This document shows positions 1-8,370 of a DNA stretch of 53,839 nt, in pieces; positions within the stretch are counted from its first letter, which is position 1; each line of letters starts with the position of its first letter. Location of the stretch: the NCBI GenBank assembly GCA_009777835.1, contig WRKZ01000005.1, positions 1-53,839 on the forward strand. The letters are read 5' to 3'. The notes beneath the pieces were generated by a model. It was not told where the DNA came from. It did no database searches and saw only the letters and a program-made list of their open reading frames with translations. Source of the DNA: Oscillospiraceae bacterium (GTDB lineage: Bacteria > Bacillota > Clostridia > Oscillospirales > Ruminococcaceae). The translations under genes and the position numbers were made by a program.

Positions 1-1
1 A

Positions 2-55
2 ATCCTGACCCTAATCACCGAAATGCAGGTGAAATACAAAGATGTCATGCTTTAA
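2..55 (+). CDS. C-terminal tail of an upstream protein (partial)
   Basis: A reading frame open from the window edge runs for 17 codons, ends ..KYKDVML and stops at TAA. It lies 24 bp before cdaA and in the same direction, so it is probably the last codons of the preceding gene in the cda operon. The piece is too short to identify. Confidence 0.5.
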   Translation: MLTLITEMQVKYKDVML

Positions 56-79
56 GAGAAAAATAAGGAGAGAATCATT

Positions 80-1021
80 TTGTTTACGAATTTGAGGATG
101 TATTTACAAGATATACTTGTTCATGCTTTTAGCGTCATTAGAACAATGGGGCTTGTGGATTTTATTGAGATTCTCATCTTGACGTGGCTTGTGTATATCG
201 TAATCAGGTTCGTTCGGGAAACCCGAGCGGCGCAACTCCTGAAAGGGATTTTCATAATACTGATTGTCTCTTTGCTTTTACAACAACTCGAATTCAAAGT
301 GCTGGGTGTTTTCGGTGAACTCATCATAAATGTCGGTGCGACTGCGGCGATTGTCATGTTCCAGCCGGAACTGCGGCGGGTTCTCGAAAAAATGGGCAGA
401 ACCCAAATTGTGAAATCAATTACCACAAATTCCGAACCGTATAAGTTGAGTGGCTGGATTGAACAGGTCTCACGTGCGTGTGAAGACCTTTCGCGGAAAG
501 CGACCGGCGCACTTATTGTAATCGAACGTGAAACAAAACTCGGCGAACAAATCAATACCGGGACATTGCTTAACGCAATGCCGTCGGGCGAACTGTTCGG
601 CAACATATTCCACCCTCATACCCCGCTACATGACGGGGCGGTCATAATCCGCGACGGGTTGATTCTGGCGGCGGGGTGTTTTCTCCCGAAACCGCAGCGG
701 GAAGAACTAATCTCGAAAGACTTAGGGAGTCGTCATCGTGCGGCAATCGGCTTGAGCGAAGTGTCAGATGCCGTAATCATCATCGTATCCGAAGAAACCG
801 GAACGATTTCCATTGCAAGGGACGGAATCATCGACCGCGGATACGATTATATGAAACTTCATGATTATCTGGTGGACGCGCTTATTCCCACACCGAAGCG
901 TAAACCAAAATACAAGAAACCAACAAAAAATGCGGAAAAAGAATCCGCCGTAAATTCAATAAACCCGGAAGACGAGTTAATCGAGCCCGAAATGCCTAAA
1001 TTCAATTCCGAGGGGGAATAA
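80..1021 (+). CDS. cdaA: Diadenylate cyclase CdaA (membrane-bound, DisA_N domain)
   Basis: Makes the second messenger c-di-AMP from two ATP; in Firmicutes this controls potassium and osmolyte uptake and wall homeostasis. Three N-terminal hydrophobic segments (about residues 28-45, 54-70 and 76-94) are followed by a DisA_N catalytic domain carrying the hallmark DGA (185-187) and RHR (218-220) motifs within LHDGAVIIRDG and GSRHRAAIGL. The 313-residue length is slightly above the usual 270-280 because of a charged Lys/Glu-rich tail after about residue 275. The TTG start is supported by AAGGAG 9-10 bases upstream. The regulator gene cdaR follows 3 bp later, the standard arrangement. Family and function are secure; the role of the tail is unknown. 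Confidence 0.95.
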   Translation: MFTNLRMYLQDILVHAFSVIRTMGLVDFIEILILTWLVYIVIRFVRETRAAQLLKGIFIILIVSLLLQQLEFKVLGVFGELIINVGATAAIVMFQPELRRVLEKMGRTQIVKSITTNSEPYKLSGWIEQVSRACEDLSRKATGALIVIERETKLGEQINTGTLLNAMPSGELFGNIFHPHTPLHDGAVIIRDGLILAAGCFLPKPQREELISKDLGSRHRAAIGLSEVSDAVIIIVSEETGTISIARDGIIDRGYDYMKLHDYLVDALIPTPKRKPKYKKPTKNAEKESAVNSINPEDELIEPEMPKFNSEGE

Positions 1022-1024
1022 CTT

Positions 1025-2320
1025 ATGAAGACTGCGTTGCTGCGATTTGCCAAATCTTTTTTGAATAACTTAAAGACTATAATATTCGCACTTATACTAT
1101 CGGTAATAATCTGGTTAGCGATTTCCTTCCAGTTATTCCCGAATGTTTTGCGGACAATTAACGTACCGATTTCGGCGGAACTTCCCACAAGTATGCTTGA
1201 CCGCAATCTCGAATTAGCCGAAGATTTTAACGAGTCTATCGAAATCACGATTGAAGGTAAGCGATACGAAATCGGGCGGCTCGGCCCTGAAAGTTTCGCT
1301 GTTTTTCTCGACCTTTCAGAGATAACCGAATCCGGCGAATACGAGGTTGATGTGATGGTCGTACCGCTCGTCAACGAGAATGTGCAGGTTGTCACGAGAG
1401 ACACGACACGTCAACTGAAAATCATTCAGACGAACGTGCGGGATAACCTGGCGATTTCGGTTGACCAGAGCGATATAGAAGTCGTGGACGGATTCTCCAT
1501 TGGCAGCGTTACCGTCAACCCGTCTTCAATCCGAATATGGGGTGAGAAATCGCTTGTGGATTCAGTGGCGGAGGTGCAGTTCGCCGGGTTCAACAGCGAA
1601 ACGCTTTCAGCTACGACCAAGTTCACGCTGGAAACCGCCGACATTATTCTCTTCGATGACAACGGCGAACCTATCGACAGCAGTGGGCTTAATATCGAAG
1701 ACAGGGTTTTCACGGTGACGATTTCACTTTTCAAGGTGAAATCTCTGCCGGTTTCGGTGAATATCGTGAACGAGCCGGGTAATTTCGATTTAAACTCACT
1801 TAAACGGAGAATGAGAATCGTCCCGGATGAATTGACAATCGGAATCCCGGATGAAGCCTCCGACAATCGGGAAAGTTGGGATTTAGACTCAATCTCACTC
1901 AGCAGTATTACCATCTGGGGATTGCAAAACGGGATTTCACTCCCGATTACCCTGCCCGAAGGTTACAAGAATATGTCCAACGACACGGAAGCGCGAATCA
2001 TCTTTGATGACGTCGAAGAATACGGCATGATTCCGCTGACCGTCCCCACACGGGACTTCGTCACAATCGGCACGCCGTCGGGGTACTCGGTTTCGTACAT
2101 AACGAACTCGATTACCGTGAAAGTTGCCGGCCCGTCGGACTCTATCCACCCCATGACCATTGCCGACATCAACGGAACAATCAACCTCACAGGAAGAGAC
2201 GACCTAACCGCGGGGACTATGCCGATTCGTGTGAAGTTCACGATTGCAGGCTCAAATGTAGACTCATGGGTGGTAGAAGACGAATACGAAATCTATATCG
2301 AAATCAAAGAAGTGGATTAA
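1025..2320 (+). CDS. cdaR: YbbR-domain protein CdaR, regulator of CdaA
   Basis: A single N-terminal membrane anchor (about residues 15-33) is followed by a long extracellular part made of repeated YbbR beta-domains, seen as recurring stretches such as VPISAELP, LPVSVNIV and IPLTVPTR roughly 85-90 residues apart. CdaR binds CdaA on the outer face of the membrane and adjusts c-di-AMP synthesis. It begins 3 bp after cdaA, so co-transcription and probably translational coupling are expected. The length of 431 aa fits the family. glmM, which often follows in Firmicutes, is absent here. Confidence 0.92.
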   Translation: MKTALLRFAKSFLNNLKTIIFALILSVIIWLAISFQLFPNVLRTINVPISAELPTSMLDRNLELAEDFNESIEITIEGKRYEIGRLGPESFAVFLDLSEITESGEYEVDVMVVPLVNENVQVVTRDTTRQLKIIQTNVRDNLAISVDQSDIEVVDGFSIGSVTVNPSSIRIWGEKSLVDSVAEVQFAGFNSETLSATTKFTLETADIILFDDNGEPIDSSGLNIEDRVFTVTISLFKVKSLPVSVNIVNEPGNFDLNSLKRRMRIVPDELTIGIPDEASDNRESWDLDSISLSSITIWGLQNGISLPITLPEGYKNMSNDTEARIIFDDVEEYGMIPLTVPTRDFVTIGTPSGYSVSYITNSITVKVAGPSDSIHPMTIADINGTINLTGRDDLTAGTMPIRVKFTIAGSNVDSWVVEDEYEIYIEIKEVD

Positions 2321-2344
2321 GAAATTTCATAGAAGGAGGCGCGC

Positions 2345-3304
2345 ATGAACAAAATACAAATCACAATCGGGGGAAGGACTTACGCCCTCAAAACCGATGA
2401 AAGTCCCGAACGTATGTCAAAAATGGCAGAATCGCTTACCGTCAAAATCAACGAGTTTTCGCAGAATATGAAAGGCAGAGCCGAGACCGAGATTCTCACA
2501 ATCGTTGGTTTCGACTTAATGCAGGAACTTGAAAACGTCATCGAAGAGCGAAATCAACTGAAAGATACCCTGGAAGAGCATGAAATCAAGAACATGCAGT
2601 TGTTAATTGAGAACATGAACTCAGCAGGAAGCGAGATGTACCAAATCGCCGCAGTGAAAGAGCAGGAGAACAACATACTTCGTGCTAAAATTCAGGAGTA
2701 TGAACAGGCGATGGATTCTCAGATTTCCAAAGCGTATTACGGGGCGAACGATGAATTCATGCGGATTTCTGTTATAAAAGAGCAGGAAAATGCCTCTTTG
2801 AGAGAGCGGATTCAAGAGTTCGAACATATGTGGGAAGAATATACATCAAAAACCTACGGCGGTGCGGCAGAAGAGTTCATGCAGATTGCCGTAATCAAGG
2901 AGCGTGAAATCTCCGAGTTGCGCAAGAGCCTTCTCGATTATGAACAGGCATGGGATGACTGTGTCAAAAAAATCCGAGATGAAGCGGGAGACGAGTTCGC
3001 CGAAATCGCCGCAGAAAAGGAAAAAGAGAAGAGTGAGCTTATTGCAAAACTCCTCGAATACGAGAAGAATTGGAATCAACACACCCTCGACGTGTTTGAG
3101 AGTGCGCTGACGGAGTTTCGTGAAGCCGCCGATGGTAAAGAGCTGAAGAATCAAGAGCTGAACGAAAAACTCGAAAACTTTGAACGTGCATTCGACGATT
3201 ATTCGAAAACGAAAGAGACTGAAATCCTTCGTATGCAGGAGGAAATTGAAGCATTGAAACTGAAACTCGCCGATTCCGAAGACGGTCAAATGACTCTCGT
3301 ATAA
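2345..3304 (+). CDS. zapA: ZapA-like cell-division protein with long repeat coiled coil
   Basis: The first about 90 residues look like ZapA, which binds FtsZ and bundles its filaments: a beta-hairpin (KIQITIGGRTYALKT) followed by an amphipathic helix with ILTIVGFDLMQELENV. Ordinary ZapA ends near 90-110 residues; this protein continues to 319 through five back-to-back 40-residue repeats (97-296), each of the form E-[FM]-x2-I-x3-K-E and ending with an aromatic/acidic stretch such as EYEQA or EFEHM. The whole extension is predicted to be charged coiled coil. AAGGAGG lies 5-7 bases before the ATG. It sits between cdaR and a secreted CAP protein. The ZapA call rests on the N-terminus; the extension could be a spacer or a scaffold. 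Confidence 0.75.
   Translation: MNKIQITIGGRTYALKTDESPERMSKMAESLTVKINEFSQNMKGRAETEILTIVGFDLMQELENVIEERNQLKDTLEEHEIKNMQLLIENMNSAGSEMYQIAAVKEQENNILRAKIQEYEQAMDSQISKAYYGANDEFMRISVIKEQENASLRERIQEFEHMWEEYTSKTYGGAAEEFMQIAVIKEREISELRKSLLDYEQAWDDCVKKIRDEAGDEFAEIAAEKEKEKSELIAKLLEYEKNWNQHTLDVFESALTEFREAADGKELKNQELNEKLENFERAFDDYSKTKETEILRMQEEIEALKLKLADSEDGQMTLV
2633..3232 (+). repeat. Five tandem 120-bp coding repeats (40 aa each) in zapA-like gene
   Basis: The units begin at 2633, 2753, 2873, 2993 and 3113 with no insertions or deletions. Conserved positions include E1, K9, E10 and the aromatic/acidic stretch near positions 23-25. The units have diverged at nucleotide level, so this is an old duplication rather than a recent slippage. 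Confidence 0.85.
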
Positions 3305-3334
3305 ATAAATAAAAAAACAAAGCGAGGAATTAAT

Positions 3335-4042
3335 TTGAAGAAAATTACATCGATTCTGCTTGCGGTTTGTATTTCAGTCACGATAGCCGTCACCACAACC
3401 ACCGAATCCATGAGTGCGCAATCCACGCTTAAGGGCGATATAGACGGAAACGACAAAGTCACAATATCAGACGCACTGGAAATCCTCAAATATTTAGCGG
3501 GAATGGAAAGCATGATTTCGCCGCAAAATCCGAGTGTGTGGGCTGCCGCAAGGGTAACGGGCGGGAATCATCCGGTAATTGCAGACGTACTCGAAATCCT
3601 TAAGTACTTAGCGGGAATGGAAAATATAATCGGCACGAAACCGCTAACGCATGAACAACAGTTAGCGGCAGAAGTAGTCAAGTTGGTCAATATCGAACGT
3701 CAAAAAGCAGGGTTAGACCCTTTCGTGTCTTCGAACAGAGCCTTGAACAACGCTACCCAACGGCGCGCGCGAGAGCTGACTATAGACTATAACCACAACC
3801 GCCCCGACGGAAAGAGTGCATTCACTGTCCTTGCTGAGTTCGGTCTAAGACATGCCCACGCCGCAGAGAATATTGCAATGGGTCGGGTCAAACCTGCAGA
3901 TATTGTAAATGCCTGGATGAATTCACCCGGACATCGCGAAAATATCCTCAACAATGAATACACCCAAATAGGTGTAGGGGTCGCACAAGATTCAGAAGGG
4001 ATGTATTATTGGGCACAGTTGTTCTTCACCCCACTTGGTTAA
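3335..4042 (+). CDS. Secreted dockerin-CAP (SCP/PR-1) domain protein
   Basis: A signal peptide (about residues 1-28) is followed by a dockerin-like module and a C-terminal CAP domain. The first dockerin segment, GDIDGNDKVTISDALEILK, has the EF-hand-like calcium loop; a second segment (about 70-95) keeps the helix (VLEILKYLAGM) but lacks the Asp ligands. The CAP domain (about 108-235) shows the expected AENIAMG and SPGHRENILN motifs and the His/Glu set. CAP proteins in clostridia are exported and of mostly unknown activity; the dockerin suggests docking to a cohesin-bearing scaffold or surface protein. The TTG start is preceded by GCGAGG. It is the last gene before a strong terminator. Confidence 0.88.
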   Translation: MKKITSILLAVCISVTIAVTTTTESMSAQSTLKGDIDGNDKVTISDALEILKYLAGMESMISPQNPSVWAAARVTGGNHPVIADVLEILKYLAGMENIIGTKPLTHEQQLAAEVVKLVNIERQKAGLDPFVSSNRALNNATQRRARELTIDYNHNRPDGKSAFTVLAEFGLRHAHAAENIAMGRVKPADIVNAWMNSPGHRENILNNEYTQIGVGVAQDSEGMYYWAQLFFTPLG

Positions 4043-4045
4043 ATC

Positions 4046-4082
4046 AAAAATTCCGTTGGATTGACTCCAACGGAATTTTTAT
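4046..4082. terminator. Bidirectional rho-independent terminator
   Basis: Arms AATTCCGTTGGA / TCCAACGGAATT around a 5-base loop, flanked by A-rich and T-rich tracts on both sides. It lies between the convergent CAP gene (+) and glyQS (-) and can serve both. Confidence 0.9.
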
Positions 4083-4108
4083 ATCTTAATCTTACATATC
4101 TTAACATA

Positions 4109-5485
4109 TCAGAAGCTGATTTTGGATTCGATATACTGCTTGACTTCGCTTATTTTAATACGCTCTTGGCTCATCGAATCACGTTCCCGAACGGTGACAC
4201 AACCGTCTTCCACACTGTCGAAATCGTAGGTCACACAAAACGGCGTTCCGATTTCATCCTGCCGCCTGTATCGCTTCCCGATTGCGCCGGTATCATCGTA
4301 TTCTACAGCGAAAGCCTTGCAGAGTTCGTCGGCAATTTGCATTGCCCCCTCCGCCAGTTTTTTCGATAACGGCAGAACCGCCGCCTTAACGGGTGCCAAA
4401 TAAGGATGAAGCCGTAACACGTTCCTAACAGTCCCGTCGTCGAGGGATTCTTCATCGTAAGCATCGACAATCAGGGCGAGGAACAGGCGTTCCACACCGA
4501 GACTCGGCTCTATCACGTAGGGAATATACTTCTCATTGGTTTCCGGGTCGAAATATTCAAGGGACTTACCCGACGTTTCGATGTGTTGCTTCAGGTCATA
4601 GTCGGTTCTGTCGGCTATTCCCCACAGTTCCCCCCAACCAAACGGATAAAGAAACTCAAAATCGGTTGTAGCTTTGGAATAGAAAGCCAATTCATCCGGG
4701 TCATGGTCACGGAGTTTGAGACTTTCTTCCTTCAACCCGATTGACAATAGCCAATTCTTACAGAAATCTTTCCAATACGCAAACCATTCTAAGTCAGTCC
4801 CGGGCTTACAGAAGAACTCAAGTTCCATCTGCTCAAACTCCCGAACGCGGAAGATAAATTTCCCCGGCGTGACTTCATTTCGGAAGGATTTGCCCACCTG
4901 CGCCACCCCGAAAGGTACTTTCTTGCGGCTGGTTCGTTGAACATTCGCGAAGTTCACGAAAATCCCCTGCGCCGTTTCCGGTCGAAGGTAAATTTCATCT
5001 GCAGTATCCTCGGTAATCCCTTGGAAAGTCTTAAACATCAGATTAAACTTCTTTATATCGGTAAAATCGCGCTTACCGCAATTCGGGCAACCGATTCTCT
5101 TGTTGCGCATATACTCAACGAGTTTACGGTCTTCCCAACCGGAAGTATTCGTCCCGTCAAATTCCTCGATAAGATTATCCGCTCTGTGACGGGTCTTACA
5201 GGCTTTACAGGAAATCAGCGGGTCAGAAAACCCCGCCAAATGACCCGATGCTACCCAGGTCTGCGGATTCATCAGAATCGCCGAATCCAACCCGACGTTA
5301 TAACGGCTTTCCTGTACAAACTTCTTTAACCATGCCTTTTTGAGGTTGTTCTTGAGTTCCGCGCCGAGTGGCCCGTAATCCCATGTATTAGCGAGTCCGC
5401 CGTAGATTTCACTATTTTGATAGATGAACCCCCTACCCTTGCAAAGCGCGGTGATTTTCTCCATCGTTTTTTCGGTATTGAGCAT
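4109..5485 (-). CDS. glyQS: Glycyl-tRNA synthetase, homodimeric type
   Basis: Charges tRNA-Gly. This is the single-chain alpha2 class II enzyme, not the two-subunit glyQ/glyS form. Visible class II signatures are motif 1 around [13 protein letters not shown], motif 2 around [20 protein letters not shown] and motif 3 near [11 protein letters not shown] zinc-like Cys cluster is present: CKACKTRH (near 90) and CPNCGK (near 135). The C-terminal anticodon-binding domain follows after about 350. The length of 458 aa is typical. AAGGAATGGGAA precedes the ATG. Only 46 bp separate it from the DUF1576 gene upstream, too little for a T-box leader, so it is probably co-transcribed. Confidence 0.96.
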   Translation of the reverse strand: MLNTEKTMEKITALCKGRGFIYQNSEIYGGLANTWDYGPLGAELKNNLKKAWLKKFVQESRYNVGLDSAILMNPQTWVASGHLAGFSDPLISCKACKTRHRADNLIEEFDGTNTSGWEDRKLVEYMRNKRIGCPNCGKRDFTDIKKFNLMFKTFQGITEDTADEIYLRPETAQGIFVNFANVQRTSRKKVPFGVAQVGKSFRNEVTPGKFIFRVREFEQMELEFFCKPGTDLEWFAYWKDFCKNWLLSIGLKEESLKLRDHDPDELAFYSKATTDFEFLYPFGWGELWGIADRTDYDLKQHIETSGKSLEYFDPETNEKYIPYVIEPSLGVERLFLALIVDAYDEESLDDGTVRNVLRLHPYLAPVKAAVLPLSKKLAEGAMQIADELCKAFAVEYDDTGAIGKRYRRQDEIGTPFCVTYDFDSVEDGCVTVRERDSMSQERIKISEVKQYIESKISF

Positions 5486-5531
5486 TTCCCATTCCTTCTT
5501 TCTTAATATTTATACACGACTTTCGTCGCTG

Positions 5532-6833
5532 TCAGTCATCACTTCGCCGCCTGAACCCAAAGTCGGATGCGTCTTCCTTCTTAAGGACAATCTTATTGAA
5601 CAACAGAATCAGCGGGACGAGTGTAATCGCCACGAATCCCCCGGCGAATCCATTGTTATAAAGGTTCAACCCGCCGTTCAAGTTTCCGATGAAAATCGCC
5701 ACCGAAACGTGCATGAATCCTGCGATTATCCCCCAAATAGGGCCGAACTTGCAGGCAATCGGTGCAAGCCCCGTCGAAAACAAAATCGAAAGTGCGTTAG
5801 AGGCGGAAGCAACCTCATACAAATTAAGGTGAGCCGCCGCAATACTCCCGATTAAAACGGGGATGGTGTTCCGTATATGCTTTCCCGCCGCCGCAAATCC
5901 CGCTATAGTTATTATTCCCCCTAAAACCGGACCGTTAATCGGGATTTTCAACAGCAACATAGTCGTTGTGGCTATAATGCACATAACTCCTATGTTTATG
6001 TAACAGGTATCCCCATAATAGATGTAATAGTCGTTATTACTCCTGTCTTTCTCCTTGGTGATTCGTACGAATTTAGCCAACGCCTCTTTCGGGCCGCTGA
6101 TTACCAATCCGAAGATAATCGCCGCCACCGAGAATGCGAACGCCCCCGCCGCCAGATATACCGTATGGGAAGTGTCCCAATACGACTCCGGAACGACTTC
6201 AAGCCCCATACTGCGCAGTAGTCCCACCGCAAAAGTCGCGATGAATCCCCCGGCAATCCCGGAATTATAAAGGCAGTAGTCGTTGTGCATTCGCTTAACC
6301 GAATCCGAAATCGCAGGGAAAATAAACCCGATGAACATTCCTACAATGTACGCAACCACAAGCTGCAGAAAGCTGAACCGGTCATTCAAGAAAGCAATCT
6401 CACTCACGATTGGGGAAACCGTCGCACTCGCCATTGCATGAATAAGATAATCGCCGAACCGCGCCCCTTTAACTTTAGCATAAGCGAACACACCTATACA
6501 AAGCGGAATCGTATTAAGCAGATTCTTCCCGAACATAGCGAACCCCAAAGTCAAGAACAGTACCGCTATGATTTTCCCGGTAGGTTTAGTTTTCGTGATA
6601 ATCAGCAGAACAAGAAATGTTGAACACGACACCGCCGAATTTAGCAAGGTCGCACTTAATCCCGCCATATCTACATAATCTGAGACAAGGACACTCCTCG
6701 ACGTATTGATTACCCCGAAATTATACATAACGTCCATAAACGGGACTGTCGTGAACGCAAAAATCACAAACAGCCCGCATATGAACATCAACGCATAATA
6801 ATCGAAAGGAATTTTGAATTTTTCCTGTTTCAC
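5532..6833 (-). CDS. DUF1576 polytopic membrane protein
   Basis: About ten hydrophobic helices with short loops match the DUF1576 family, whose function is unknown to me. The protein is an internal duplication: LLNTIPLCIGVFAYAK in the first half matches IRNTIPVLIGSIAAAH in the second, and YNSGIAGGFIATF matches YNNGFAGGFVAIT. Such pseudo-symmetric repeats with Asn/Gly-rich pore-like segments are common in transporters and channels, so transport is a reasonable inference, with no substrate evident. AGAAGGAATAT precedes the ATG. It may form an operon with glyQS. Confidence 0.8.
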   Translation of the reverse strand: MKQEKFKIPFDYYALMFICGLFVIFAFTTVPFMDVMYNFGVINTSRSVLVSDYVDMAGLSATLLNSAVSCSTFLVLLIITKTKPTGKIIAVLFLTLGFAMFGKNLLNTIPLCIGVFAYAKVKGARFGDYLIHAMASATVSPIVSEIAFLNDRFSFLQLVVAYIVGMFIGFIFPAISDSVKRMHNDYCLYNSGIAGGFIATFAVGLLRSMGLEVVPESYWDTSHTVYLAAGAFAFSVAAIIFGLVISGPKEALAKFVRITKEKDRSNNDYYIYYGDTCYINIGVMCIIATTTMLLLKIPINGPVLGGIITIAGFAAAGKHIRNTIPVLIGSIAAAHLNLYEVASASNALSILFSTGLAPIACKFGPIWGIIAGFMHVSVAIFIGNLNGGLNLYNNGFAGGFVAITLVPLILLFNKIVLKKEDASDFGFRRRSDD

Positions 6834-6863
6834 GCTATATTCCTTCTAATTATTAATTAATCC

Positions 6864-6989
6864 GCTCTTGTTTTGCTTGTACCGTCAAGCTGCCTGCCGA
6901 CCGGCAAAGCCGGTCGCACTGCAGCTCTTGTTTTGCTTGTACCGTCAAGCCGCCCTGCTCGTGGCAAAGCCACGACCCGGCGGCTCTTG
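6864..6989 (-). repeat. Tandem nested-hairpin element, two units, 60-bp period
   Basis: A linker starting GCTCTTGTTTTGCTTG (27 bp exact) occurs at 6864-6890 and 6924-6950, and partly at 6983. Between the linkers sit two nested hairpins. Unit 1 has outer arms AGCTGC/GCAGCT and inner arms GACCGGC/GCCGGTC; unit 2 has outer arms AGCCGCC/GGCGGCT and inner arms CGTGGC/GCCACG. Both use a 3-base loop (AAA here, TTT on the sense strand). Paired positions differ between units while pairing is kept. On the minus strand the element starts 3 bases after the stop of the 6996-8306 gene, in sense orientation. The same family recurs at 15201. Confidence 0.85.
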
Positions 6990-6995
6990 TTTTAC

Positions 6996-8306
6996 TTAAT
7001 TATTCGGTTCGGGGTCTTCATCGCTGCTTGAAGATTTACGTGCATCGATTTCGAAACGTCCGCCGTTGATGATTTGCTTGTTCTGCGCACGAATTCCGTC
7101 ACCGACTGCCGTAATATCGAATTTACCGCCGTTAATCGTTACACTGCCGCTGGACCAGTCTCTGCAAGCATCAACGTGAGTATGATTCGGGTCTTCATTT
7201 CCGCATATGTTGAGGATATTGTTGGAACGAATTCCGTTGTTTCCGGCAGTGATTTTGATGTCGCCGTTATCGATTCTCACGCCGTCGCGTCCGTGAAGTG
7301 CGTTACCTTCGCCCTGGTTCGGTGAAGATGGTGCAGGAACAGCATTCACAGTGATTTTACCACCAAAGATTTCAAGTTCGTCACGGGTGTGGATTCCGTC
7401 TCTGAAGTTACCGTTAATGTTGAGTGTTCCGCGCCCCGAAATTTCAATGTTGCGGCGGCTGTAAATTACGCCCCTCGGTTCGGTCGTTCTTTCCTCGATT
7501 GGTTCGTGCGAATACAACTCGACGTAGTTCGCGGCATCGGTAAGGGTGTTGGTAGTTCCGTCTTGGATTACAATCTCGGTCGTTTCAGAACGGTAAATGT
7601 GAATTGCCGGCCCGGTAGTGCTGGTAATGTTCACGTTGTTGAGAATCAAGCGAACTCTCTCTTCGCCCCGTTCGCCGAACGCATTTTGAGGAGTACGCGC
7701 ATTGATGTAGATGTGTCCGTTGAAGTTTCCGGTAAGAATGTACGTACCGCCTCTTCTGATTTCCAGTCTGCTCTGTTGAACAGATTGCGGAATTCCGGCT
7801 TCAACAGGTGCGCGACGGACAATAGTCCCATCTGTTCCCGTAATATTGGTTCCGTCGAAGGTGATGGTTCTGGCACCCTGGGTTTCATCCGGCAAAGTGC
7901 CCGAAGACTGACCCAACGGGTCATTTGCGGGAATGTTTACCGGCGGGCAGGTATGATTCGCCCATACCGTACATGACGGGCAGATTCCCGGCCATTCGGG
8001 ACATTCGTGTGTTTCATCATGCACAGAAGGGTCGGGGCAGGTTCCCTGCGATTTAAGGTAAGCATTTTCAATCTGCAAATCGTTGAGTGCTTGCCCGTAT
8101 TTCGAAGGCTTATCGATTTCGTTACTCATTTTCGCCAATTTCTTGAGGATTTCAAGAGCATCGGCTATGGTGACATTGCCGTCCTCATTGACATCTCCGC
8201 GCACGAAGGTGATGTTGGTGTCGGTATTGGCAAACGAAGTCATTGCGAGGGTGATTGCAATCGTAAGTACGAGTGCGATGGTTTTAAGGTTGAACGTTTT
8301 TTTCAT
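6996..8306 (-). CDS. Secreted dockerin protein with DUF4353-type carbohydrate-binding repeats
   Basis: The ORF track starts 24 codons too early; the real ATG at 8306 has AAGGAG 9 bases before it and opens a clean signal peptide (MKKTFNLKTIALVL..). A dockerin segment follows (RGDVNEDGNVTIADALEIL), then a Cys/His-rich linker (about 88-125, motifs CPEWPGICPSC and HTCPP), then a right-handed beta-helix-like domain of repeated Asn/Gly/Ile rungs (GRGTLNINGNFRDGIHTR, GSVTINGGKFDITAVGDGI) typical of DUF4353 'carbohydrate-binding domain-containing' proteins. The C-terminus is Ser/Asp/Glu-rich with no anchor seen. It shares dockerin type with the CAP protein at 3335. Dockerin and export are well supported; ligand unknown. 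Confidence 0.85.
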   Translation of the reverse strand: MKKTFNLKTIALVLTIAITLAMTSFANTDTNITFVRGDVNEDGNVTIADALEILKKLAKMSNEIDKPSKYGQALNDLQIENAYLKSQGTCPDPSVHDETHECPEWPGICPSCTVWANHTCPPVNIPANDPLGQSSGTLPDETQGARTITFDGTNITGTDGTIVRRAPVEAGIPQSVQQSRLEIRRGGTYILTGNFNGHIYINARTPQNAFGERGEERVRLILNNVNITSTTGPAIHIYRSETTEIVIQDGTTNTLTDAANYVELYSHEPIEERTTEPRGVIYSRRNIEISGRGTLNINGNFRDGIHTRDELEIFGGKITVNAVPAPSSPNQGEGNALHGRDGVRIDNGDIKITAGNNGIRSNNILNICGNEDPNHTHVDACRDWSSGSVTINGGKFDITAVGDGIRAQNKQIINGGRFEIDARKSSSSDEDPEPNN

Positions 8307-8370
8307 TTTAGAATTTCTCCTTAATCTTAATTTTAAAAATTTTATTCTATAAAATCTCACGAGTGAGAAA

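Noticed and set aside
121-606. 161-aa minus-strand ORF opposite cdaA
   Set aside because: Shadow of cdaA, no ribosome site, no recognisable protein.
5486-5531. Possible T-box leader for glyQS
   Set aside because: Only 46 bp to the upstream gene and no specifier stem or TGGN box visible.
6864-6989. CRISPR-like array (27-bp repeats at 60-bp spacing)
   Set aside because: Only two full repeats, and the 'spacers' are self-complementary hairpins; no cas genes.
7389-7976. 195-aa plus-strand ORF opposite the dockerin/DUF4353 gene
   Set aside because: Arises from the repetitive codon pattern of the beta-helix gene; no start signals or family.
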